The notes beneath the pieces were generated by a model that saw only the letters and a list, made by a program, of their open reading frames with translations, had not been told where the DNA came from and searched no databases. Below are positions 44,153 to 52,599 of a DNA stretch of 60,605 nt, one piece after another; the stretch's first letter is position 1, and each line of letters begins with the position of its first letter. The translations under genes were made by a program, and so were the position numbers. Origin of the DNA: an uncultured Saprospiraceae bacterium (lineage in GTDB: Bacteria; Bacteroidota; Bacteroidia; Chitinophagales; Saprospiraceae); contig CALFBH010000021.1 of the NCBI GenBank assembly GCA_937951615.1, positions 1 through 60,605 on the forward strand, read 5' to 3'.

Positions 44153-44638
44153 ATGTCAAAGAAGAAAACCGGATTCACTGCACTGCTCGCCAAATTCCCA
44201 AAAGCCACGCTACCGCTTACACTCGAACCGGAAACCGTCCGAGAATTTGATAAAACAAACAAACCGCTGTCGGAGGAAAACATCAGCCTCTTTCTGGCTG
44301 ATGAAGGTGTGGAGTATGATGAATTTGCAGAATGGGTGCCTTGCTGTCGTTTGCCGGAGGCGGGTAAATTTCATGGTTTGATCTATTGGCAGGCGGGCTT
44401 ATTGGAATACCATTATATGCTAGCGACTTTTGATAAAACAGGAAATCGACTGCATAAAAAACGTATTGGTGGAACTATTTCAGACGGAAATGCGTTTAAG
44501 GTAGTAGTTGCAACAATTAAAACCAGTTGGCAGATCGAAACAGTGGAAGGAACCGCAAGCCAAAACACCAGTCTCATACCTAACCAACTCACCAAACACC
44601 ATACTTTCAATATTTCGGAAGATGGTACAATTCAGTAA
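44153..44638 (+). CDS. Hypothetical protein, 161 residues
   Basis: Not recognised. Cytoplasmic, no membrane segment. N-terminus basic (MSKKKTGFTALLAKFPKATLPL), followed by an acidic stretch and a beta-like core with conserved-looking aromatics (FAEWVPCCRLPEAGKFHGLIYWQAGLLEYHYMLATFDKTGN). Codon use and a promoter right upstream support it as a real gene. Ends 66 nt before rnr on the same strand, so it may share a transcript with it. Confidence 0.7.
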   Translation: MSKKKTGFTALLAKFPKATLPLTLEPETVREFDKTNKPLSEENISLFLADEGVEYDEFAEWVPCCRLPEAGKFHGLIYWQAGLLEYHYMLATFDKTGNRLHKKRIGGTISDGNAFKVVVATIKTSWQIETVEGTASQNTSLIPNQLTKHHTFNISEDGTIQ

Positions 44639-44704
44639 AATTTTTCAATTCAATGCGCATAACAATCGTTATTGCCCTTGCTAATTGATATTTAGATTAA
44701 AAAA

Positions 44705-46843
44705 ATGACAAAACGTAAAAATAAAAACAAAGCCCCAAAAACACTCAAACAAGATATTTTGGGCATGTTCAAAAGAAGTCCTAAAAAACGCTTACACGCC
44801 GGACAAATCAAGAAAAAACTCCCTTTCAAAACCTCTATAGATGCCGTAGAATCCAGACTCGAACAACTTCGTGCAGATGGCAGAATCGTGAAACTTTCCA
44901 ATGACAAATACAAACTGGAACTGAACGAACGCAGACGCAAAACTGTAATAGCAGAAGGACGAGTCGATATGACCAAACGCGGGTCAGCCTTCATCATTTG
45001 TGATGATATAGAAAACGACATCCACGTTTCTCCACGCAATATCAATGGCGCACTCAATGGAGATACCGTAAAAGTAGAATACGAAGAAAACCCAAAACGC
45101 AATAAACCAGAAGGGCGTATTATGGAGGTGACAAAACGCGCCACCGACACCTTTATAGGAACAATCAATATTTCTCCCAATTTTGCTTTTGTCAAACCCG
45201 ATTCACGGCACATGACAACAGATATTTACATTCCGCTCAAGCGGGTAAAAAAAGCGAAAAATGGTGAAAAAGTAGTGGTACAAATCACCGAATGGAGCAA
45301 TAATGAACGCCGCGCCCCAGTCGGACGCATCACGCAGGTACTCGGTGAAGCTGGCACAAGCGATATTGAAATGAAGTCTATTCTGATAGAAAAAGGCTTC
45401 GCACTTCAGTTTCCAAGCCCAGTGATGAAACAAGCAAAAGAGCTATCCACGAAAATCACGAAAGAAGAAATTGCGAAAAGACGGGATTTCAGAGAGATTA
45501 CAACTTTCACGATTGATCCCGATACTGCAAAAGATTTTGATGATGCGCTATCGCTTCAATATCTGGAAGACGGCGTCTGCGAAGTCGGTGTACACATCGC
45601 AGATGTCGCACATTATGTAAAAGAAAATACGGCATTGGACAAAGAAGCCGAGAAACGCTCTACTTCAGTTTATCTGGTCGATCGAGTCTTGCCGATGTTG
45701 CCGGAAAAACTCTCCAATGAACTCTGTTCATTGCGACCGAATGAAGACAAGCTGACTTTCTCTGCTGTGTTTACTTTTGATAAAAGTGGAAAAATCACAG
45801 ACCGTTGGTTTGGCCGGACGATTATTCATTCTGACCGCCGTTTTGCTTACGAAGATGCCCAGGAAATTCTGGAATCTGGTAAAGGCGAATATGCGGATGA
45901 ATTGAAAAAACTAAATAGCCTGGCGAAAAAATTGCGCAAGCAAAAATTCAAAAAAGGAGCCATCAATTTTGAATCGCCGGAGGTCAAATTTAAGCTGGAC
46001 GAAACAGGAAAGCCTGTTGATGTTTATGTTAAGGAAAGAAAAGAAGCACACCTGCTGATTGAAGATTTTATGCTGCTTGCCAATCGGGAAGTCGCTACGC
46101 TGATATTCAAAAATGACATTGGTGCGCCGATTCCATTTGTCTATCGAGTACACGACCAGCCCGATCCGGAAAAGGTGAATGAGTTTGCTCAATATGCTTT
46201 GCAACTCGGTTATAAAATGAATATTGACACACCGAAACAAATTTCTGCGGCGTATAATAAACTAATGGCACAGGCAGAAACAGATGAAAGTCTGAAACTG
46301 CTCGTCCCACTGGCGATACGCACGATGGCAAAAGCAATTTATACCACAGAAAATATCGGTCACTACGGATTGGCATTTGATAATTACACGCATTTTACGT
46401 CGCCGATTCGTCGATATTCAGATGTGTTGGTACATCGCCTGCTGGCTAAAAATCTGGACAAACCATTCCGCACAGATGCAGAAGAACTGGAAATGAAATG
46501 CAAACACATTTCTGCACAGGAACGCAAGGCAATGGAAGCCGAGCGCGCATCCACCAAATACAAACAAGCAGAATACCTCAGCTCCCGTATTGGTCAGCAA
46601 TTTGAAGGGGTCATTTCTGGTTTGATTGAGCGCGGCATGTTTGTCGAGCTGGTCGGCAATAAATGTGAAGGACTTATCAGTTTTGAAAGTATAGAGGAAC
46701 CGATTTTCTTGGAAGGTCGCTTTGTCGCGAGAGGGCGTTGGTCGAATAAGAGTTATCGCATGGGCGACAAGATACAGGTAGAAGTCACGGGAGTGGATAT
46801 GGCTCGGAAAGAGATTGATATGCGACTGATTGTAGAGGAGTGA
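44705..46843 (+). CDS. rnr: Ribonuclease R
   Basis: 712 residues. Processive 3'-5' exoribonuclease of the RNB family that degrades structured RNA. The N-terminal helix-turn-helix-like part (QDILGMFKRSPKKRLHAGQIKKKLPF) precedes two cold-shock OB folds. The RNB active site is visible as TIDPDTAKDFDDALSLQYL with its cluster of Asp. HFTSPIRRYSDVLVHRLL is the conserved RNB closing motif, and a C-terminal S1 domain (FEGVISGLIERGMFVELVGNKCEGLI) follows. Length is slightly short of E. coli RNase R (813) because the basic tail is missing. Confidence 0.95.
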   Translation: MTKRKNKNKAPKTLKQDILGMFKRSPKKRLHAGQIKKKLPFKTSIDAVESRLEQLRADGRIVKLSNDKYKLELNERRRKTVIAEGRVDMTKRGSAFIICDDIENDIHVSPRNINGALNGDTVKVEYEENPKRNKPEGRIMEVTKRATDTFIGTINISPNFAFVKPDSRHMTTDIYIPLKRVKKAKNGEKVVVQITEWSNNERRAPVGRITQVLGEAGTSDIEMKSILIEKGFALQFPSPVMKQAKELSTKITKEEIAKRRDFREITTFTIDPDTAKDFDDALSLQYLEDGVCEVGVHIADVAHYVKENTALDKEAEKRSTSVYLVDRVLPMLPEKLSNELCSLRPNEDKLTFSAVFTFDKSGKITDRWFGRTIIHSDRRFAYEDAQEILESGKGEYADELKKLNSLAKKLRKQKFKKGAINFESPEVKFKLDETGKPVDVYVKERKEAHLLIEDFMLLANREVATLIFKNDIGAPIPFVYRVHDQPDPEKVNEFAQYALQLGYKMNIDTPKQISAAYNKLMAQAETDESLKLLVPLAIRTMAKAIYTTENIGHYGLAFDNYTHFTSPIRRYSDVLVHRLLAKNLDKPFRTDAEELEMKCKHISAQERKAMEAERASTKYKQAEYLSSRIGQQFEGVISGLIERGMFVELVGNKCEGLISFESIEEPIFLEGRFVARGRWSNKSYRMGDKIQVEVTGVDMARKEIDMRLIVEE

Positions 46844-46944
46844 TTTTTTTGGGGATTGCGGGATTGCAAAATTGTGTGATTGTAAAAATAGAACTTAAGC
46901 TCTTAGCCCAAGTATAGCAAATTGCACAATTTTGCCGTTCGATT

Positions 46945-47076
46945 CGCCCACGGTTGAAACCGTAGGCTACCAGATAGGTCGTGTCTATGACACTTTGCAA
47001 AGCTGTCGTTTCAATGGGCTGTTCAAGTCGCATAGCGACGAATGGTTTGGTAGCCAATGGTTTTAACCATGGGCGA
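46945..47076. repeat. Inverted repeat CGCCCACGGTTGAAACCG ... GCCAATGGTTTTAACCATGGGCG
   Basis: Left arm around 46945-46970 and right arm 47052-47075, each itself partly palindromic (CGGTTGAAACCG; ATGGTTTTAACCAT). It occupies most of the 357-nt gap after rnr. Upstream of it, 46854-46930 is low-complexity repeat DNA (GATTGCGGGATTGCAAAATT). No gene in the gap is convincing. Confidence 0.65.
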
Positions 47077-47169
47077 GAGAGAAAGTGCAATTTGTAATAC
47101 ACACGTTTTTCTTTGACCAGCCTTGATAAGAAATTGGGGGCTACATATTCAACTTGGGTTAGAGCTGAA

Positions 47170-47200
47170 AAGGTAATAATTGTATCAATTATCACCTTTT
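47170..47200. terminator. Bidirectional terminator
   Basis: GGTAATAATTG-TAT-CAATTATCACC with A's before and T's after, immediately downstream of the 75-aa gene on the minus strand. Confidence 0.75.
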
Positions 47201-47428
47201 TTATTGCTCCTCTTTCGGTATAAATTTGTCTTTATTTTCCGTCCACCAAGTCTTTTTGATTTCTTCTCCCAATTCTTCAATGGATTCGTCAAAATTTACT
47301 TTGTTGGCTAAAAATTCAAGTCTGAGGTTATCTATAAATTGTAAAAGAACATCTTTGGTCATCACCTTTTTATCAATGCTGATGATGAAGCGATCTTCTG
47401 ATGTATCTACTGATATTGATTTCGTCAT
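47201..47428 (-). CDS. Small hypothetical protein, antitoxin-like
   Basis: 75 residues: SVDTSEDRFIISIDKKVMTKDVLLQFIDNLRLEFL then GEEIKKTWWTENKDKFIPKEEQ. The layout (short strand, helix, acidic tail ending in a WW-ENKDKF motif) matches small Bacteroidota proteins often found next to PIN-type toxins. No toxin gene is adjacent here, so it is an orphan if it is an antitoxin. A strong terminator follows at once. Confidence 0.6.
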   Translation of the reverse strand: MTKSISVDTSEDRFIISIDKKVMTKDVLLQFIDNLRLEFLANKVNFDESIEELGEEIKKTWWTENKDKFIPKEEQ

Positions 47429-47547
47429 AATTACTTATTTTACTCTAATTTGCATAAACAAATCAAATAAATCAATAGTTTCATGGAGCTATTCGTTTTG
47501 CATAGGAAAAACTTATGTTTAATTTACCTCATTAATCATTTTAAATA

Positions 47548-47970
47548 ATGAAACTCCGTTTTAGAGACACTGTCCTCATCATTTTCTTTTCATTCGCACT
47601 GCTTACTGCTTTAGTGAACTACTTAACCTATAAAAGACAAGGGAAAGCATTGGAAGATAATTATAAGATTACATCTGGGAATATTGTGGATTTTGGATAT
47701 TCGATGGCGAGCGCATCAGCACCACCAGAATACAGTTTTAAAGTAAATAAAAAGAGATACACTGTAACCTTGCGTGATTGTTCACCTTGTAAAAGGTTCT
47801 CTAATAGAAGTAAATATTATATTCAACGAACAAAATTTCCTGTTATATACGATCCAAAAAATCCTGAGGTCAGTAGAATGTTATTGCGAAAAAAGGATTA
47901 TGAAAGGTATAATGTACCCATTCCTGATACACTAAAACCTATTATAGAACGGTACTTTGAATTTGATTAA
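47548..47970 (+). CDS. Membrane-anchored hypothetical protein
   Basis: 140 residues with one N-terminal transmembrane helix (TVLIIFFSFALLTALVNYLTY) and an extracytoplasmic beta-like domain: IVDFGYSMASASAPPEYSFKVNKKRYTV then FPVIYDPKNPEVSRMLL. The latter segment resembles the SH3-like fold of DUF3592 proteins (converting-value, Y-D-P-x-NP motif), but that is only a similarity by eye. Alone between a small antitoxin-like gene and the palindrome at 47997. Confidence 0.65.
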   Translation: MKLRFRDTVLIIFFSFALLTALVNYLTYKRQGKALEDNYKITSGNIVDFGYSMASASAPPEYSFKVNKKRYTVTLRDCSPCKRFSNRSKYYIQRTKFPVIYDPKNPEVSRMLLRKKDYERYNVPIPDTLKPIIERYFEFD

Positions 47971-47996
47971 TTGCAGTACGCCATGCTCATAAAACT

Positions 47997-48052
47997 ACGT
48001 CTATTTCGCAAAAGCGGTGGGTTTAAACCCACCGCTTTTGCGAAATAGACGT
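47997..48052. repeat. Perfect 56-nt palindrome (GGGTTTAAACCC family), copy 2
   Basis: 28-nt arms with no loop; centre GGTGGGTTTAAACCCACC, outer bases CGTCTA/TAGACG. Differs from copy 1 (3529-3582) at four base pairs, each changed on both arms. Located between converging genes. Confidence 0.9.
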
Positions 48053-48084
48053 TTTAATTAGGATTTACCCAATCACCAAAACCA

Positions 48085-49665
48085 TCACAACTCCTTAATC
48101 AAATTCCGCTTCAAAATAGCCGAAGCCGTCAGCAAGCCACTCGCCAGCGCACCACCCACACCACAACTAATGACATCTTGCCCCGTAAGATATAGATTTT
48201 TGACGGGCGTCTGCGGACGAAGAAAACGTTGTTCAAAACGACTGGGCGTATGGTCGATACCATATAATTCACCGTACTGATAATTGGCAAAATGGCGGGT
48301 ACTAAGTGGCGTGGATAATTCGTAATAATCGACTTTGCCCCGCAATTGAGGGAGGCGTTTATACAGTGCTTCCAATAAGCGTTGAGAGAGCTTTTCTTTT
48401 TCGGCTTTGTACTCGTCGCCACGTTTTTTCCAGCGGGTATCTTCCCATTTTTTATACCAGGCATAAGGTGCGAGCGTCACGATGTCTATAGTCGCTTTGC
48501 CCGGATAACGATTGTCCCAGTCGGGGTCTTTTGCCGAAGGGAAAGAGACATATATGACTGGAATTTCTGCATTAGGATCAGCCATATAATCCGCAATGTT
48601 TTTATCGTGGTCGTAATTATCGGGAAAAATCCAGAAGTTTGGTTTCTCCAATCCAAGCTCGGCTGTGGAATGTTGAAAACCAATGTACAGACAAACATGC
48701 CCGACCGAAGGTTCTACTTTAGTCAGAGTGCTTTTTAGTCCATTTTTCTCAACAACAGCCTCCGGCAATAAACCCTGGTAAGTATTATAAATTCCAGCAC
48801 TGCTGATGACCAACGGAGCAAGAATTTCCTTACCATCTTCCATTTTCACCCCAATGGCTTTATTATTTTTGACCATAATTTCCAAGACCTCCGCTGTGAT
48901 ATAGACTTCGCCACCTCCAGCCCGCACAGTCGGCAAAATACTGTCAAAAATCCGGGAAGAACCGCCAACGGGATAAGTCGCGCCATTCATATAATGCTTG
49001 ACCAGTAAAGCATGCATCATAAAACTACTCTGTCCAGGCGGCACACCATAATCGCCAAATTGCCCAGTCAGCACAGCGATGAGTTTGGGATCGTCGGTCA
49101 GCTCGCGCATCACTTCGAGAGTGGGACGATTGAAATTGAGTGCTTTTTTGCGTAAGCTACCGCCTATCAGTTTACTGGCAATTGGAGGCAGGGCTTTTTC
49201 CATGAAAAAAGAGGACTGCGTGCGTTGTGCAGCATAAATCATGTCCACATATTTGTCAATCGCGGCTGCTTCTTTTGGGAAATAGGCCTTCATCTGCTCC
49301 TTGAATTCCGTCGGGCCGCTCCGAAAATCATAGACCTCGTCGCCAAAAAACATTTTATCATAGACATCGCCCATGTAAGCCCATTCGAGTGTACCATCCG
49401 TCAGGTAATCAAATTGCTTTCGCATCATACTGTGTTCGCGATGCACATCGCCGATATAATGCACGCCAACATCCCATTCATAGTCGCGCCGTCTGAAAAC
49501 CTGTGTAAAACCGCCTGGTGCATAATTTCGTTCGAGTACCAATACGCGCTTACCCGCTTTAGAAAGGAAGCCGGCAGTCGCCATCCCGCCCATACCAGAG
49601 CCAATGACGATGGCGTCGTAATTTTCAGTAATGGAGTCCCGGGCATAAGATTTTGGTTTACTCAT
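48085..49665 (-). CDS. FAD-dependent oxidoreductase of the CrtI / retinol-saturase family
   Basis: 526 residues. FAD-binding Rossmann start: DAIVIGSGMGGMATAGFLSKAGKRVLVLERNYAPGG. C-terminal FAD motif: LYLTGQDVISCGVGGALASGLLTA. The substrate region (FRRRDYEWDVGVHYIGDVHREH, KAYFPKEAAAIDKYVDMI) is closest in my judgement to all-trans-retinol 13,14-reductase (RetSat) and carotenoid isomerase-type members rather than to CrtI desaturase proper. Probably acts on a carotenoid or other polyprenoid. No crt genes are adjacent. The upstream DNA carries a family D repeat. Confidence 0.82.
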   Translation of the reverse strand: MSKPKSYARDSITENYDAIVIGSGMGGMATAGFLSKAGKRVLVLERNYAPGGFTQVFRRRDYEWDVGVHYIGDVHREHSMMRKQFDYLTDGTLEWAYMGDVYDKMFFGDEVYDFRSGPTEFKEQMKAYFPKEAAAIDKYVDMIYAAQRTQSSFFMEKALPPIASKLIGGSLRKKALNFNRPTLEVMRELTDDPKLIAVLTGQFGDYGVPPGQSSFMMHALLVKHYMNGATYPVGGSSRIFDSILPTVRAGGGEVYITAEVLEIMVKNNKAIGVKMEDGKEILAPLVISSAGIYNTYQGLLPEAVVEKNGLKSTLTKVEPSVGHVCLYIGFQHSTAELGLEKPNFWIFPDNYDHDKNIADYMADPNAEIPVIYVSFPSAKDPDWDNRYPGKATIDIVTLAPYAWYKKWEDTRWKKRGDEYKAEKEKLSQRLLEALYKRLPQLRGKVDYYELSTPLSTRHFANYQYGELYGIDHTPSRFEQRFLRPQTPVKNLYLTGQDVISCGVGGALASGLLTASAILKRNLIKEL

Positions 49666-49733
49666 GAGTTGGTGTATTGGTGATTGGTAATTGGGGTATT
49701 AGTAACTGGTTTATTGGTGATTGGAGTGTTGCC

Positions 49734-49946
49734 TTCGACTCCGCTCAGGCAACTAAATTGCAGTTGGTTGAGCGGAGTCGCCTGTATTGAGCGTCGTCGA
49801 AATGAAACCAACTGTCTGACGGTTTCGTAAACTTGTGCGCAGGCTTTTGCGGGTAGCGAGTTTGCTAAACCTTTCTGGTGTTCTAGTGGGGTGAGAGGTT
49901 TAGCAAACTTCCTCCTCATGGGGCTTGCCCACAAGTTTACCAAACC
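49734..49946. repeat. Family D intergenic inverted repeat, copy 2
   Basis: TCGACTCCGCTCAGGCAACT (49735-49754) against GTTGAGCGGAGTCG (49767-49780). Then two inverted pairs of the GGTTTCGTAAACTTG / TTTGCTAAACC type up to 49946. Same module order as 11164-11287. Flanking 49680-49730 is a run of GATTGGTG-type words, and 49960-50025 has ATTCGATATTC-type words. No gene in the 370-nt gap. Confidence 0.7.
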
Positions 49947-50035
49947 AACGAATTTGTAATCATTCGAAATTCTCATGTTTTACTACTTCGACATTCGATA
50001 TTCCTCTGTTCGTTATTCGATATTCTTTCCCGTTT

Positions 50036-50818
50036 CTAAGAAAAGTGCTTCAACATAATAACTTCCTGTTCCGTCAGAAAACGATAAAATCCTCTGGTTA
50101 TATTTTTCTTGGTGAGTCCGCCATAATAGACGCGATCCAGCTTTTTGACTTCATAGCCGAAATGCTCAAAAATGCGTCGTACAATACGGTTTTTACCAAT
50201 GTGAATTTCTATACCGATTTCGTCTTTTTCGCGGTCTTGCAAGTAATCCACTTTATCCACCTGAACGGGTCCATCTTCGAGGGTAAGTCCCGTTGCAATT
50301 TCTGTCAAATGTTTTTTCAACAAAGGTTTATCCAACTTAACGTGGTATATTTTTTTGACGCCGTATTTGGGATGTGTAAGTTTTTGAGCAAGGTCACCGT
50401 CATTCGTCATGAGCAGCAGCCCGGTCGTGTTTCTATCCAGTCGTCCGACTGGAAAGATGCGTTGATCGCAGGCATTTTCCACAATTTTCATGACCGTGGT
50501 GCGCCCTCTTTCATCGTCTAAGGTCGTGATGGTATTTTTGGGTTTGTTCATCAGGATATAGACTCTGGTATTTTCGGGTTCAATCACTTTACCGTTATAT
50601 TTCACAACTTCGCCAGGCTGTACGCGATAGCCCATTTCACGCACGACTACGTCATTGACCTGCACCAATCCCTTCTTGATGAGTTCGTCGGCTTTGCGGC
50701 GGGAACATATACCTGCGTTTGCCACGTACTTATTGAGGCGAGGTGGCTTGGCATCCTCGTCTTTTTTTATGGAAGGTGGCTTGTTGGCTTGCTGCAATTT
50801 TTTGTTGAATTTTTTCAT
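50036..50818 (-). CDS. rRNA pseudouridine synthase (RluB/RsuA family)
   Basis: About 260 residues from MKKFNKK; an ATG 18 codons upstream (50872) abuts the pssA stop and is less likely. A lysine-rich tail precedes the S4 RNA-binding domain (PRLNKYVANAGICSRRKADELI). The catalytic domain follows, with the family motif GRLDRNTTGLLLMTNDGDLAQKLTHP (Asp in GRLDRNT) and KIYHVKLDKP. Converts uridine to pseudouridine in rRNA; RluB, RluE and RsuA cannot be told apart by eye. Immediately downstream of pssA on the same strand. Confidence 0.9.
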   Translation of the reverse strand: MKKFNKKLQQANKPPSIKKDEDAKPPRLNKYVANAGICSRRKADELIKKGLVQVNDVVVREMGYRVQPGEVVKYNGKVIEPENTRVYILMNKPKNTITTLDDERGRTTVMKIVENACDQRIFPVGRLDRNTTGLLLMTNDGDLAQKLTHPKYGVKKIYHVKLDKPLLKKHLTEIATGLTLEDGPVQVDKVDYLQDREKDEIGIEIHIGKNRIVRRIFEHFGYEVKKLDRVYYGGLTKKNITRGFYRFLTEQEVIMLKHFS

Positions 50819-50873
50819 ATTTATTTTGGGTTTGCCCCAATTTATTTTAGTCCCACTTGGGACAACATGCATC

Positions 50874-51578
50874 CTATTTTTTTAAAACATTATCCGCAAA
50901 AACAAGAATCAGATAAGCTATGATTCCAATAGAAAAAGCGGCCAGTTGAAGGGTCAGCAGTAATATGACACAGGTAATGAGAAAAGTATAAGGCATTTCA
51001 TTGCCTCGCCAGCCCCAATGGTCAAATTTGAAGCTGAACATAGGGATTTCTGCGACAAGCAGATAAGAAAACAAAACGGCGAAAAAGTACAATAAAGGCA
51101 GATGAAGCACCCATTCTGCGGGAATGATGGTATTAAAATGAACAATCAAAAATAAGCCCATGAAAAAGCCTGTATTGGCCGGAGTCGCCAAACCAATAAA
51201 ACCTTTCGACTGACGGGCATCAATATTGAATTTCCCCAATCGCCAGGCAGATAGCAAGGTAACCAGAAAAGCAGGCACAGCCGGCCAGATAATGCCTTCA
51301 TAATTAACAGATCCTGTGTGAACAGTTGCCATTAGGTGATAGAGTACTGCGCCTGGCAGAAAACCAAAAGTCACCATGTCTGCCAGTGAATCCAGTTGTT
51401 TGCCGAGTTCTGAATATACGCCCATTGCTCGCGCAACCAGCCCGTCACAAAAATCGGCGACCAGCGCAAATGCTGCAAATATAGGTACCCATTCCCAGGA
51501 ACCATTGAACAGGCTGAGAATCGCCATACACCCACAAAAGAGGTTGACGAGTGTGATAAAATTTGGTATATGCTTCAT
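50874..51578 (-). CDS. pssA: CDP-diacylglycerol-serine O-phosphatidyltransferase
   Basis: 234 residues, integral membrane with about six to seven helices. The CDP-alcohol phosphotransferase signature is complete: DFCDGLVARAMGVYSELGKQ then LDSLADMVTFG (D-G-x2-A-R-x8-G-x3-D-x3-D). The start FITLVNLFCGCMAILSLF and the length fit the Bacillus-type PssA. Makes phosphatidylserine, precursor of phosphatidylethanolamine. A TAATTTTG box (51610-51617, minus strand) lies 32 nt upstream. Probably cotranscribed with the pseudouridine synthase. Confidence 0.93.
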   Translation of the reverse strand: MKHIPNFITLVNLFCGCMAILSLFNGSWEWVPIFAAFALVADFCDGLVARAMGVYSELGKQLDSLADMVTFGFLPGAVLYHLMATVHTGSVNYEGIIWPAVPAFLVTLLSAWRLGKFNIDARQSKGFIGLATPANTGFFMGLFLIVHFNTIIPAEWVLHLPLLYFFAVLFSYLLVAEIPMFSFKFDHWGWRGNEMPYTFLITCVILLLTLQLAAFSIGIIAYLILVFADNVLKK

Positions 51579-51701
51579 TATATAGTGTTCGGTTTACACA
51601 ATGTAACAGCAAAATTATCATTTTAACCTCATAGTATTTGTGCATTGGGATTTTTTGTTTGCTTTTTTTTCATTAACTTGAAAATGAATTAATAAAAAAA
51701 T

Positions 51702-52034
51702 ATGAAAAAGATACTGACTGTTATCGCGATATTTGGTCTGCTGATGCTGCAAAGCACGGTACATGCTCAATCAAACAAAATGACCGATGAGGAAATCCAA
51801 GAGTTTAAACAACATCAACTCTACCTAGACAAACCCGCTATTGAAATTAAGGATATTCGCTACGAAAAAGACGATACGCCCATAAAAGGTGAATTATCAG
51901 AAGATGGTGCAAAAGTCATTATGGATGGATATAATAAACGTGGTCGCGTGAGTTTTACCGTTCATTATGCTGATGGTACAACAGAGGAAATCAGCCGGAG
52001 TTCCTGCTATATTGATCCTGTGATGCCTTTGTAA
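51702..52034 (+). CDS. Small secreted hypothetical protein
   Basis: 110 residues. Clear signal peptide MKKILTVIAIFGLLMLQSTVHAQ; mature part about 87 residues, beta-like, with VHYADGTTEEISRSSCYIDPV near the end. Family not recognised. Periplasmic or surface. Followed by the inverted repeat at 52052-52122. Confidence 0.75.
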   Translation: MKKILTVIAIFGLLMLQSTVHAQSNKMTDEEIQEFKQHQLYLDKPAIEIKDIRYEKDDTPIKGELSEDGAKVIMDGYNKRGRVSFTVHYADGTTEEISRSSCYIDPVMPL

Positions 52035-52051
52035 AAATGAAACGTAGCTTA

Positions 52052-52122
52052 GTAGTCTTTCCAGTTAATTCTGTCGGGTAATTTGGCGAAATTTAGTCGA
52101 CACTATTAACTGGAAAGACTAC
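52052..52122. repeat. Inverted repeat GTAGTCTTTCCAGTTAAT ... ATTAACTGGAAAGACTAC
   Basis: Perfect 18-bp arms (52052-52069 and 52105-52122) around a 35-nt centre containing GTCGGGTAATTT. The right half recurs at 1418-1455. Lies in the gap before the rhodanese gene. Confidence 0.75.
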
Positions 52123-52176
52123 TTAGGCATACCTGCCTGAGCCGCATTTTACTCGAACAGTAATGTCCAAACTACA

Positions 52177-52473
52177 TTGAAACACATCAGCTATAAAGAA
52201 CTACAGGAATGGCAGGCAGCGGGCAAATCTTTCCAGCTCATAGATGTGCGGGAAGAACAAGAGCATCAAGCCTATAATATAGGTGGCGAACTAATTCCGC
52301 TGGAAAATTTTCTCAAACAAGCCCGACAATTGAACAGCCTGCAACCTATTATTATATACTGCAAAAAAGGCATCCGCAGCCAGCTTGCCATACAGCGTAT
52401 TCAGCCCCGCTTTCCCGACCTTGATTTATATAATTTATCTAATGGAATAGAAGAGTTGTTTAAAAAAGGATGA
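52177..52473 (+). CDS. Rhodanese-like sulfurtransferase domain protein
   Basis: 98 residues, single rhodanese domain, starting at TTG (no in-frame ATG upstream in a suitable place). Motifs: FQLIDVREEQEHQAYNIGGE (CH2A) and the active-site loop IYCKKGIRSQLA, with the catalytic Cys and the C-x-x-G-x-R-S turn. Transfers sulfane sulfur; the partner is unknown. Cytoplasmic. HtrA gene follows 126 nt downstream. Confidence 0.85.
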   Translation: MKHISYKELQEWQAAGKSFQLIDVREEQEHQAYNIGGELIPLENFLKQARQLNSLQPIIIYCKKGIRSQLAIQRIQPRFPDLDLYNLSNGIEELFKKG

Positions 52474-52599
52474 CGTTTTCCTGCCTGTTAATCTTATGTT
52501 AAAGCAGATTCAATATATAACAGTCATAGCTGTTTTGAGGTTATATTGTTGTTTAAAATTGAGACGACATTTATTTCAAACACAAACCAAAGATAAATA

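Noticed and set aside
44692-45213. 173-codon frame opposite rnr
   Set aside because: Antisense shadow; Ser/Leu-rich, no motif.
46785-47195. Open frame of 136 codons on the minus strand after rnr
   Set aside because: It overlaps the end of rnr and translates through the inverted repeat at 46945-47076; the product has no domain or composition of a real protein.
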